The notes under the pieces were generated by a model. It did not search any database. It had not been told where the DNA came from and worked only from the letters and a program-made list of their open reading frames with translations. Positions 17,234 to 24,897 of a stretch of DNA of 44,256 nt are shown here, one piece after another (the stretch's first letter is position 1; each line of letters opens with the position of its first letter). The DNA comes from Frankia sp. QA3 (GTDB lineage: Bacteria; Actinomycetota; Actinomycetes; Frankiales; Frankiaceae), in the NCBI RefSeq assembly GCF_000262465.1, contig NZ_CM001489.1, positions 5,975,980-6,020,235 on the forward strand, given 5' to 3'. The translations under genes were made by a program, and so were the position numbers.

Positions 17234-17692
17234 TCAGGCCGGTGCCGCGCCGAAGGAGTAGACCTGCCGCGGTGGCGGCCCGAAGAAGGTGGTGATGGTC
17301 GCGAGGCGCGGCCTCTCGGTGAAGGTGACGACGTCGAGGCCCACCAGCACGATCTGCCCGATGCCGTTGCGCAGCCCCCACTCCCAGCGGGCGCATCGGT
17401 GGTGCACGTCGACCCCGCTGGTGCGCACCGGGCGATGCCCCGGGTAGGGCGCGAGGAACTCGCCGATGAGATCGGCGAACTCGATGATGCCGGCCGCCTC
17501 GCCGAGCGGGTTGGCGTAGGTCACCGCGGGGATGCAGCAGGCGGCGAGCAGCTCGTCGCGCCGGGACACCGCAGCCTCCGCCCAGGCGGCGTAGAGGCCG
17601 TCGGCCAGGGCGGCGAGCCGTTCGGCCGTGGCGGCGTCGCTGCCCGCCCCGACGCTGTGCGCGTCGTGTCGCGCGGCGGGCTGGGGGCTCAC
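17234..17692 (-). CDS. SnoaL/NTF2-like small protein
   Basis: This 152-residue protein has the cone-shaped alpha+beta barrel pattern of SnoaL-like/NTF2-like folds: an N-terminal helix pair (AALADGLYAAWAEAA), ITYANPLGEAAG-like strands, IIEFADLIGEFLAPYPGHRP, and a C-terminal sheet with EWGLRN and GQIVLVGLDVVTF. Such proteins are polyketide cyclases, isomerases or binding proteins. Catalytic residues cannot be assigned. GTG at 17692 overlaps the stop of the upstream AMP-ligase gene (GTGA), so the two are translated together, which ties this protein to acyl-AMP ligase chemistry. Confidence 0.82.
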   Translation of the reverse strand: MSPQPAARHDAHSVGAGSDAATAERLAALADGLYAAWAEAAVSRRDELLAACCIPAVTYANPLGEAAGIIEFADLIGEFLAPYPGHRPVRTSGVDVHHRCARWEWGLRNGIGQIVLVGLDVVTFTERPRLATITTFFGPPPRQVYSFGAAPA

Positions 17693-19338
17693 GGGGCGAA
17701 CCTCCGCCGGGCCTCGGCCCGTTGCAGCTTTCCGGAGGGGGTCTTCGGCACCGAGCCCGGCTCGAGCACCACCACCGCGTGCGGGATCACCCCGAGTGCG
17801 GCGCGGATCTCCTCGGCGACGGCGCTCTTCAACGCGGCGGGATCGGCCCCACGGGTTTCGACGGCCACGGCGAGGCCCTCCGCGCCGAGGTGGCCGGGGC
17901 GGGGGTAGCCGAACGCGACGATGTTGCCAGCGCGGGCACCCTCGGCCCGGGCCGCGGCCCGCTCCACCTCCTCGGGGTAGATGTTGCGGCCGCCGAGGAT
18001 GATGACGTCCTTGCGGCGACCACAGACGACGAGTTCCCCGCCTGTGAGGTAGCCGAGGTCGCCGGTGGCCAGCCACCCGTCGCGGGCGCGCAGCGCCGCC
18101 GCCGACTCGGGATCGTCATGGTAGGAGGCGGCCACCGAGGTACCGCGGACCTGGACCTCGCCGACCTTCCGCTCGGCCAGGACCCCGCCCGCGTCCGGGT
18201 CGACGACGCGGACCGACAGGCCGGGGATCGGCTCGCCGAGCAGCGCCAGCCGCCTCGTGCGCACGCCGGGGTCGCCCGGTTCGGGGGGCACGAACCGGGC
18301 CGTGCCCGCGGCCAGGGCATCCGCGTCGACCGTGTCGTAGCGCGGCCCGCGTCCCACCGCGGAGAACGTGACCGCGACCGTGGCCTCCGCGAGCCCGTAG
18401 GCGGGCATGAAGGCGGCCGGGTGGAAGCCGTGGTCGCCCGCGGCGTCGAGGAAGTCGTCGACGATCGCGGGATCGATCGGCTCCCCGCCGCACAGCGCGT
18501 AGGCCAGGCAGGACAGGTCCAGCCGGGGGCCGGTGCGCAGCAGCCGGGCCGCGACGGCGTAGGCGGAGCTGGGTCCGACCGTGTTGGTGGCGCGGTGATG
18601 GGAGATCAGCTGCATCCAGCTCGCCGGCCTGGCCAGGTAATCGGCGGGCGAGGACAGCAGCGCGTCGCAGCGGCCGCACGCCATCGGCAGGATGAACCCG
18701 CCGATGAGCCCCATGTCGTGGGACAGCGGCAGCCAGGACAGCATCCGGCCGTGCACCGTCTCGTGGCTGGTCGCCACCCGGATGCCCTCGACGTTCGCCG
18801 CGAGGTTGCCATGGCTGATCCGGGCGATCTTCGGCGCGCCGGTGGTGCCGCTGGTCAGCTGCAGGATCGCGGGGGCGTCCGCGGTCAGCATGGGCGGGCG
18901 CCACGGCGTCGCCGGCGGGGAGCCGACCGCCTCGGCCAGCGGGATCACCCGCCCGGCCCCGCCGGACAGCGCGGGCACCGCGTCCTCCCACGGCGCGCCG
19001 ACCAGCACGAGCGGCTCGCCGAGCGAGTCGAACCGGTCGCGGGTGTCGGCGAGGTACCGGGCCAGGTCGACGGTGCGGGCGGGGGTGGGGGCCATCGTGA
19101 GGCTGCCGCCCGCGAGCCACGCCGCCATCGCCGCGGTGATCGTCTCCTGCGACGTGTCGGCGAGGATGACGACCGGACGGCCCGGCCCGACCCCGCGCGA
19201 CTGCAGGCCGGCGGCGACGCGGCAGGCGTCCCCGTAGAGCTCCCCCCAGCCGACCCGTCGACCGCCGTCCGGCGCGAGGAAGGTCACCGTGTTCGGACCG
19301 GTGCTCGCACGCCTCATGCGATCCAGCAGATAAACCAT
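17689..19338 (-). CDS. Fatty-acyl-AMP ligase (FAAL-like adenylating enzyme)
   Basis: This is a 549-residue ANL-superfamily enzyme. Motifs in order are LQLTSGTTGAPKIARISH (P-loop), SWLPLSHDMGLIGGFILPM (the FAAL-type signature), YGLAEATVAVTFS, ATGDLGYL, GRRKDVIILGGRNIYP and PKTPSGKLQR with the catalytic Lys of motif A10. FAALs make acyl-adenylates and hand the chain to a phosphopantetheine carrier rather than CoA. The upstream gene encodes an ACP fused to a GNAT, a natural acceptor. The start MVYLLDRMRR lies 32 bases after the ACP-GNAT stop, with GGAAGAGG upstream. Chain length cannot be predicted. A CoA ligase role is possible but less likely given the HDMGL motif. Confidence 0.9.
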   Translation of the reverse strand: MVYLLDRMRRASTGPNTVTFLAPDGGRRVGWGELYGDACRVAAGLQSRGVGPGRPVVILADTSQETITAAMAAWLAGGSLTMAPTPARTVDLARYLADTRDRFDSLGEPLVLVGAPWEDAVPALSGGAGRVIPLAEAVGSPPATPWRPPMLTADAPAILQLTSGTTGAPKIARISHGNLAANVEGIRVATSHETVHGRMLSWLPLSHDMGLIGGFILPMACGRCDALLSSPADYLARPASWMQLISHHRATNTVGPSSAYAVAARLLRTGPRLDLSCLAYALCGGEPIDPAIVDDFLDAAGDHGFHPAAFMPAYGLAEATVAVTFSAVGRGPRYDTVDADALAAGTARFVPPEPGDPGVRTRRLALLGEPIPGLSVRVVDPDAGGVLAERKVGEVQVRGTSVAASYHDDPESAAALRARDGWLATGDLGYLTGGELVVCGRRKDVIILGGRNIYPEEVERAAARAEGARAGNIVAFGYPRPGHLGAEGLAVAVETRGADPAALKSAVAEEIRAALGVIPHAVVVLEPGSVPKTPSGKLQRAEARRRFAP

Positions 19339-19370
19339 TTTCGACGGCCCTCTTCCGACGGACGATCCCG

Positions 19371-20291
19371 TTATCGGGCGTCGCCGTCCGTGCTGTCCCG
19401 GTAGACGGCGAGAATGAGACGGTCCCAGTAGCGGCCGCGATAGAAGTCGTGCTTGCGCAGCCGTCCCTCGATTTCGAGCGCTCCACCGGCCGAGTTGCCC
19501 CGGTCGGCCCCCGCGAACTGCGGGTAGTTGAATTCCGGCACCTCGAAATACAGCTTCCGGAACGGCCAGATGTCGAAGACGTAACGCACGAACAGGTCCA
19601 GGGCCTCGACGGCCAGACCCGAACCGGTGTAGTCGGCCGAGATCGCCGCGCCCACGTACGCGTACCCCAGCGCGAACTCCGGGTTGTAGCAGATCGCGTG
19701 GCCGACCGGCCGGGCCGTCTCGATCGACTCGATCACGAACTGGGTCAGGACGCCCTGCCACAGCTCCTGCTCGAACTGCGGGTACGACGGCACCGAGCCC
19801 CGGTAGCGCCAGCGGAAGCCGATCTCGGGTGTCACCGCAAGCTCGTACAGGAACGGCGTCGACGCCGGCAGCACCGGCATCAGCCGCAGGAACCGCCCGG
19901 CGAACCGCGGCGGCGGCAGCGCGAGCGCGCCGGCGGTCCCGGCTGTGGCCGCGGCTTCGGCGCCGGTCATCCCCCGCCCGGCGAGGCCGGCGGGCCCGTC
20001 GAGCGGTCGTCCACCGACGCCAACCCCCGCTGGTGCAGCGCCCTGCGCCCGGGTGTCCGCGGTGGGCGGGCCGGCGCGATAGCGGCTGTACAGCTCGTCG
20101 ACGGTCTCGATTTCCAGCCAGTTCGCCTCGGAGAGGTCGACTCCGAGCTCAATCACGTACAGGCAGAGTTCCAGGAGCCGGAAGGAATCCAGCCCGAGGT
20201 CCTCGTGGAGCCGGCTGCCACCGGCGACCGCCGAGTCGGCGAGACCCAGTTTCCGGGCAATAAGCTGCTCGAATTCGTCTTGTCGGAGCAT
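19371..20291 (-). CDS. Acyl carrier protein-GNAT acetyltransferase fusion
   Basis: This 306-residue protein has an N-terminal acyl carrier domain (about 1-75) with the phosphopantetheine site in EDLGLDSFRLLEL. An Ala/Gly-rich linker follows (about 76-125), then a GNAT N-acyltransferase (about 130-300) with the acyl-CoA/pantetheine loop YTGSGLAVEAL and a typical C-terminal KHDFYRGRYWDRLILAVYR. The fusion suggests the GNAT uses an acyl chain carried on its own ACP, supplied by the ligase encoded next, and transfers it to an amine. The start MLRQDEFEQLI at 20291 matches ACP N-ends. The sequence upstream (20290-20400) is unusually A/T-rich and probably holds the operon promoter. The acceptor substrate is unknown. 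Confidence 0.87.
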   Translation of the reverse strand: MLRQDEFEQLIARKLGLADSAVAGGSRLHEDLGLDSFRLLELCLYVIELGVDLSEANWLEIETVDELYSRYRAGPPTADTRAQGAAPAGVGVGGRPLDGPAGLAGRGMTGAEAAATAGTAGALALPPPRFAGRFLRLMPVLPASTPFLYELAVTPEIGFRWRYRGSVPSYPQFEQELWQGVLTQFVIESIETARPVGHAICYNPEFALGYAYVGAAISADYTGSGLAVEALDLFVRYVFDIWPFRKLYFEVPEFNYPQFAGADRGNSAGGALEIEGRLRKHDFYRGRYWDRLILAVYRDSTDGDAR

Positions 20292-20510
20292 GCTACCTGT
20301 TCTGCGTGCGCGAAAGACAGAATAAATAAGGACGATTTCGGGCAGGTCGGACATTGGTGACGTTAGCAAACGAGCCGAAGGGCCGCAAAGCCGATAACCC
20401 GTTTCGGCTAGCGCCCCTGCGTCACCCGCCGGCCCACCCCGTCACCAAACCACCCCCGATCCGGTGCGCCGGACGGGGGTGGTGGTGGCGCCGCGGACCG
20501 CGGGCCGCGG

Positions 20511-21920
20511 TCAGTAGGAGCGCGCGATCAGGCAGACCAGGTCGTCGGGGTCGCCGCCGGCAGGGGGGATCTCGCCGTCGGGCGTCTGCAGGCAGCGGAC
20601 GGTCAGGGCGTCCTCGGCGAGGCGCGCCTCACCCTCCTCGCCGACGAGGCGCCACGGGATCCGGGCGAAGCCGGTCTGCGCCGCCTGCGCGGCGTCCGCG
20701 ACCGTGGTGACGTCCGCCGTCCGGCTCTCGCGCAGGGCCAGGGCCTCGGCGTACAGACTGGCCTGCACCTCGTCGAGCAGCGCCGGGACCCGGGCGGCCG
20801 CCTCCGCCAGCGGCACCGGCGTCTTCGTCGAGGTGTCCCGGCGGACCAGGGTCACGTTCCCGGCGGCCAGGTCGCGCGGGCCGACCTCGACCCGCACCGG
20901 AATGCCCTTGATCTCGGCGTCGGTGACCCGGCGACCGAAGGACAGCCCCGGGCGGGCGTCGACCTGCACCCGCAGGCCGGCGTCGGTGAGCGCCGAGCCG
21001 ATCTCGCGAGCCTTCGCGACGACGGTCTCGTCGTCGCGCACCGGCAGCACCACGACCTGGGTCGGCGCGAGCCGGGGCGGGATGCGCAGGCCGTTGTCGT
21101 CGCCGTGCGCCATGATCAGGCCGCCGACCATCCGGGTCGAGCTGCCCCAGGACGTCGTCCAGGCCAGGTGCTTCGCGCCGTCCGCGCCGAGGAAGTCGAT
21201 GTCGAAGGCCCGGGCGAAGTTCTGCCCCAGCTCATGGCTGGTCGCCATTTGCAGGGCCTTGCCGTCGCCCATCATGCCCTCGCAGGTCATGGTGTTCGTG
21301 GCGCCGGCGAAGCGCTCCTTGCGGGTCTTCGTGCCGATGAACACCGGGATGGCGAGCACCTCGGTGAGGAAGTCGCGGTAGACCTCCAGCGCGATCCGGC
21401 GAGCGTAGGCGGCGGCTTCGGCCTCGTCGACGTGCGCGGTGTGCCCCTCCTGCCAGAGGAACTCGCTGCTGCGCAGGAACAGCCGGGGACGCAGCTCCCA
21501 GCGGACCACATTGGCCCACTGGTTGAGTAGCAGCGGCAGGTCGCGGTAGCTCTGGGTCCACTTGGCCAGGTACTCGCCGATGATGGTCTCGCTGGTCGGC
21601 CGCACCACCACCGGCTCCTCCAGCTCCTTGCCGCCGCCGATGGTGACCACGGCGAGCTCGGGGCTGAAGCCCTCGACGTGCTCGGCCTCCCGGCGCAGGT
21701 AGCTCTCCGGGATGAACAGCGGGAAGTAGGCGTTGACCGCGCCCGCGGCCTTGATCCGGGCGTCCACATCCGCCTGCATACGTTCCCAGATCGCGTAGCC
21801 GTACGGTCGGATGACCATGGTCCCGCGGACGGGGCCGTTGTCGGCCAGCTCGGCCTTTGCGAGCACGTCCTGGTACCAGCGCGGGAAGTCGGTCGCACGG
21901 GGGGTGAGTACAGCCACCAC
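20511..21920 (-). CDS. proS: Prolyl-tRNA synthetase, archaeal/eukaryal type
   Basis: This 469-residue class II synthetase charges tRNA-Pro with proline. It has motif 2 around WELRPRLFLRSSEFLWQEGHT, motif 3 with GADGAKHLAWTTSWGSSTR, the anticodon-binding domain (LAPTQVVVLPV), and a C-terminal extension ending in Tyr (VCLIARSY), the mark of the type-3 (ProS3) form. It lacks the bacterial INS editing domain. GTG at 21920 (VVAVLTPRATDFPRWYQ) is the best start; GTG 21917 is equivalent. It lies upstream of the ACP-GNAT operon on the same strand with a 219-base gap. It could be the only ProRS of the cell or a second one; the window does not tell. Confidence 0.93.
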   Translation of the reverse strand: MVAVLTPRATDFPRWYQDVLAKAELADNGPVRGTMVIRPYGYAIWERMQADVDARIKAAGAVNAYFPLFIPESYLRREAEHVEGFSPELAVVTIGGGKELEEPVVVRPTSETIIGEYLAKWTQSYRDLPLLLNQWANVVRWELRPRLFLRSSEFLWQEGHTAHVDEAEAAAYARRIALEVYRDFLTEVLAIPVFIGTKTRKERFAGATNTMTCEGMMGDGKALQMATSHELGQNFARAFDIDFLGADGAKHLAWTTSWGSSTRMVGGLIMAHGDDNGLRIPPRLAPTQVVVLPVRDDETVVAKAREIGSALTDAGLRVQVDARPGLSFGRRVTDAEIKGIPVRVEVGPRDLAAGNVTLVRRDTSTKTPVPLAEAAARVPALLDEVQASLYAEALALRESRTADVTTVADAAQAAQTGFARIPWRLVGEEGEARLAEDALTVRCLQTPDGEIPPAGGDPDDLVCLIARSY

Positions 21921-22056
21921 GCCACGATATTGCCTGCGCCGAGCTGCGGGGCCATCGGGACGGGCAGGTCGGCCCGGCACGGGCACCCTGAGGTGCCGCT
22001 CGGGGTCCCCGCGCCGGGCTCGTGCCGGTGCTCGGCCGGGCGGCCGATCGGGCCGG

Positions 22057-22365
22057 TCAGCGGTGAGGCAGGCCTCGGCGGTGGGGCAGTGGGTCGGCGC
22101 CGGGCTCGGGCCGCCCGTCGCGGGAGACCTCCTGGAACACCAGGGCGACGTCGACGTCGCCGTGGTGGCTGACCAGGCAGGCCGTGGGCGGAACGAGGAT
22201 CATGGCGGTCGTCAGGTCGGCCGCGGTGGCTCCCGGCGCCAGGACCAGCTCGTGCCGCACCACCAGGCCGTCATGGACGGTTACCACCTCGGCGAGGGAG
22301 CCGGGCCGCCCCCCGGTGATCGGCCGGGGCTCTGGTAGGAGATCGTCGTTGTCGACGGTGTTCAT
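22057..22365 (-). CDS. Small protein of unknown function
   Basis: This 102-residue protein starts MNTVDNDDLLPEP, with AGGAGG about 13 bases upstream. The centre (VVTVHDGLVVRHELVLAPG, ACLVSHHGDVDVALVFQEV) looks like a compact beta-rich domain; the C-terminus is basic and probably disordered. No signal peptide or membrane segment is present and no family was recognised. It sits upstream of proS on the same strand with a 136-base gap. Codon use matches real genes of the region. Confidence 0.6.
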   Translation of the reverse strand: MNTVDNDDLLPEPRPITGGRPGSLAEVVTVHDGLVVRHELVLAPGATAADLTTAMILVPPTACLVSHHGDVDVALVFQEVSRDGRPEPGADPLPHRRGLPHR

Positions 22366-23364
22366 CTTCTGGCCGTCCTCCTGTATGCGTGTCGGTTCCG
22401 ATGCGTGTCGCGTTCGTCGGCGGCGTGGTCGACCGCGTGGTCGACGGCCGCCGGATGGCGCCGGGCCGTGGGGACGACCGCCTTGGCAGGCGACCGTCCC
22501 GATGGGACGCGGGTTGGGTACGGCCGGCTCCGGCGGTCTGGCGGCTTCGGGCTTTCCCGGGCCGGGACAACTTCGCTACGTTACCTTGCTGTTTCTTATT
22601 GTTACTGTCATGCGGAATCGCTCTCCGCTATCGGACTGTCCGGTGTTGACCGGATGCTTTCAGCTACGTCGATGTTGCTTACAAGCAAAGCACGGGAGCG
22701 TGTGGAACGCCACCGTCGATCTCCGGGCAGAGCGGACGTCCGGTGACTGGGGGCGCAAGTCCTGATCATCTGCGTAGCGCCGCGTGCGGGTTGGCCGCTT
22801 CGCCGGCTCCGTCCCACTGCGTCGCCGGGCGCAGTGGGCTGGGTCGGGCATGACGCGCGCCGATGAACATTCGGTATCAGCGGCGCAAGATTCCCGATCG
22901 GCTCGATGTCGCTCGATGACCTCGAAAAGCCAGAATCCGGGCGTCGGGCCGGCCGGCCCGACGGCACCTGGGTGGCCGGCCCATCCTCCCGGGCGCGCCG
23001 CCGCCCGTCCCCGCGTCCGCACCGTCTTGTCATCAACTTGTCCGATGGTTGTCCCAGGGTTCGCGGGTGTGAGGGTGGCGCGTAGCTCCTGGATGGCGGT
23101 CTCGGTCAGGCGTCGTAGGTCGCCGGGGGCCCGCTCGGCGGACGCCTGCGGATCGGAGGCCGCGGCCCGCGACGACCCGTCACGCGCCCCCGGCGGCCGC
23201 TGCGTCATGGGGTGCCGGGTGGACGGCCCCGCCGGCCGTTGGTAACGAAGCGCTTATAACTCAGTACGCGGTGTTCTGGAGTGAGGTCATCGGGTCCAGT
23301 CAACAGGCCCTAAATCATCCGACATGGATGTGTTCTGGTTGGTGATGGGTTGGCGTATGCGCTT
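22366..23364. other. Long spacer upstream of pstS, mostly non-coding
   Basis: This is about 1 kb without a convincing gene. It is less GC-rich than its surroundings, with A/T-rich stretches at 22567-22620 and 22660-22700 and again at 23240-23400. A minus-strand frame from ATG 23208 has GC-rich third positions only over its first 60 codons (LRRLTETAIQELRATLTPA) and then degenerates; it could be a relic. An 11-base imperfect direct repeat GGTTGGTGATG / GGTTGGCGTAT is at 23337-23358. Confidence 0.5.
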
Positions 23365-23386
23365 GTTCATGCTCCGTTCACTCTGG
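23365..23386 (+). promoter_or_regulatory. Pho box (PhoP-binding direct repeat) of pstS
   Basis: Two 11-base units, GTTCATGCTCC (23365-23375) and GTTCACTCTGG (23376-23386), lie in direct repeat. This matches the actinobacterial PhoP box (GTTCACC-like units every 11 bases). It is about 90 bases upstream of the pstS start, with GATTCT at 23395-23400 as a possible -10. Confidence 0.75.
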
Positions 23387-23471
23387 ATCGCTTCGATTCT
23401 TGCCGGCACCCCAGTCCGGGGGGCGGACGACATTCGGCGCCGTGAACGGCGCGAGGGACGAAGGGTTGCTT

Positions 23472-24581
23472 GTGAACCGAGGCAAGCGTCAGGCCGCCGT
23501 CGGGGCCGCGATGGTGGCACTGCTCACCGTGGCGGCGTGCGGAACTGACGACAACAACGACTCCGGCGGCAGCAACGCGGCGCCGTCGAGTGCGGCGAAC
23601 GCGATCTCGTGTGCGAAGGGGTCCATCACGGGCTCCGGCTCGTCCGCTCAGAAGAACGCGATCGACGAGTGGGTCAAGGCTTACCAGAACGCGTGCTCCG
23701 GCGCGACGATCAACTACCAGTCGACGGGTTCCTCGACCGGTCGCCAGCAGTTCATCGCCAAGCAGGTCTCCTTCGCCGGCTCGGACTCGGCGCTGAAGGA
23801 CCAGCAGAAGACCGACGCGGACGCGCGCTGCACCGGCGGTGCCGCGGCCGACCTGCCGATGGCCGTCGGCCCGGTGGCGCTGATGTACAACCTGTCCGGC
23901 GTCGACGGCCTGCAACTGTCCGCCCAGACCCTGGCGAAGATCTTCGCTGGCACGATCACCAAGTGGAACGACCCGGCCATCAAGGCCGAGAACAGCGCTG
24001 CCTCGCTGCCGGACGCGCCGATCGCCTCGGTGCACCGCTCCGACGGCTCCGGCACGACGGACAACTTCACCAAGTTCCTCAAGGGTGCGGCCGGCGCCGA
24101 CTGGACGTTCGACTCCGGCTCGGACTGGAAGGCCCCCGGCGGCCAGGGCGCCAAGGGCAGCGACGGCGTCACCTCGACGGTGAAGTCCACCGAGAACTCC
24201 ATCGGCTACGCCGAGCTGTCCTACGCCGAGAACGCCGGGCTCTCGACCGTCAAGGTCAAGAACGCCGCTGGCGAGTACGTCAAGCCGAGCACGGACGGTG
24301 CCTCCCTGGGCCTGAGCACCGCCAAGATCGCCGACGGTGACGACCTGAAGCTGACCTTCGACTACAGCACCGCGACGAAGGGCGCCTACCCGGTCTACCT
24401 GGTCACCTACGAGATCGCCTGCACCAAGGGTCTCCCGGCCGACCAGGCCGCGCTGGTCAAGTCCTTCCTGACCTACACCGCCTCGGACGCCGCCCAGTCC
24501 TCGATCGCCGACCTCGGCTACGCGCCGCTGCCGGACGCGGTCGCGACGAAGGTCCGCGCGGTCGTCGCCAAGCTGGCCTGA
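23472..24581 (+). CDS. pstS: Phosphate ABC transporter substrate-binding lipoprotein
   Basis: This 369-residue protein captures phosphate outside the membrane and delivers it to PstCA. The signal peptide ends in a lipobox LTVAAC, so the mature protein is a lipoprotein anchored at Cys 23. Phosphate-binding loops are visible: ITGSGSSAQ, SFAGSDSAL and HRSDGSGTTDNF, together with the conserved ENSIGYAELSYA. The start is GTG 23472 (VNRGKRQAAVG); TTG 23466 and GTG 23442 are in-frame alternatives. It is the first gene of pstSCAB, under the Pho box at 23365-23386, and is separated from pstC by a 316-base spacer with two hairpins. Confidence 0.96.
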   Translation: MNRGKRQAAVGAAMVALLTVAACGTDDNNDSGGSNAAPSSAANAISCAKGSITGSGSSAQKNAIDEWVKAYQNACSGATINYQSTGSSTGRQQFIAKQVSFAGSDSALKDQQKTDADARCTGGAAADLPMAVGPVALMYNLSGVDGLQLSAQTLAKIFAGTITKWNDPAIKAENSAASLPDAPIASVHRSDGSGTTDNFTKFLKGAAGADWTFDSGSDWKAPGGQGAKGSDGVTSTVKSTENSIGYAELSYAENAGLSTVKVKNAAGEYVKPSTDGASLGLSTAKIADGDDLKLTFDYSTATKGAYPVYLVTYEIACTKGLPADQAALVKSFLTYTASDAAQSSIADLGYAPLPDAVATKVRAVVAKLA

Positions 24582-24680
24582 CCCGCCCGTCCGACGTCAC
24601 ACCTCCCGCGCAGCGCGGCCCCCGGGCACCACGGCCGCCGCACATCGTAGCTACCAGCGCACCAGCTACCAGCACGGTCG

Positions 24681-24723
24681 CCCCGCGCCGGTCCGGACCA
24701 GGATGGTCCCGGACCGGGCGGGG
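24681..24723 (+). terminator. Imperfect hairpin 1 after pstS
   Basis: CCCCGC and CGGTCCGGACC pair with GGTCCCGGACCG and GCGGGG around a short AGGAT loop, with one bulged G and a small internal loop. It is a likely attenuator or processing stop. Confidence 0.6.
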
Positions 24724-24755
24724 TGGCCCGCACGACCTGACCGGCCCGGCCGGTG

Positions 24756-24785
24756 CCCGCGGTGGGGCGTACGACCCACCGCGGG
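24756..24785 (+). terminator. Perfect 11-bp hairpin 2 after pstS
   Basis: CCCGCGGTGGG (24756-24766) pairs exactly with CCCACCGCGGG (24775-24785) around an 8-base loop, about 110 bases before pstC. Confidence 0.6.
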
Positions 24786-24897
24786 TTCGTCGATGTAGGG
24801 CGGCCGCGGCACCCACGTCCCGCCGCGCGTGCCGCGCCCGGGACCTTGATCGCCAAGCCCCGTTCGGAAGCCCCGTCCGGGCGACAAGGAGAGAACC

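Larger units (their letters stand above)
24582..24897. other. pstS-pstC spacer with two hairpins
   Basis: This 316-base spacer inside the pst operon holds no gene. Two stem-loops (24681-24723 and 24756-24785) may terminate or stabilise the pstS part of the transcript, giving more binding protein than permease. An AAGGAGAG ribosome-binding site for pstC lies at its end. Confidence 0.65.

Noticed and set aside
22660..23208. 182-codon minus-strand frame upstream of pstS
   Set aside because: Only the first third shows coding-like codon use; no domain was recognised. Kept as a possible relic in the spacer entry.
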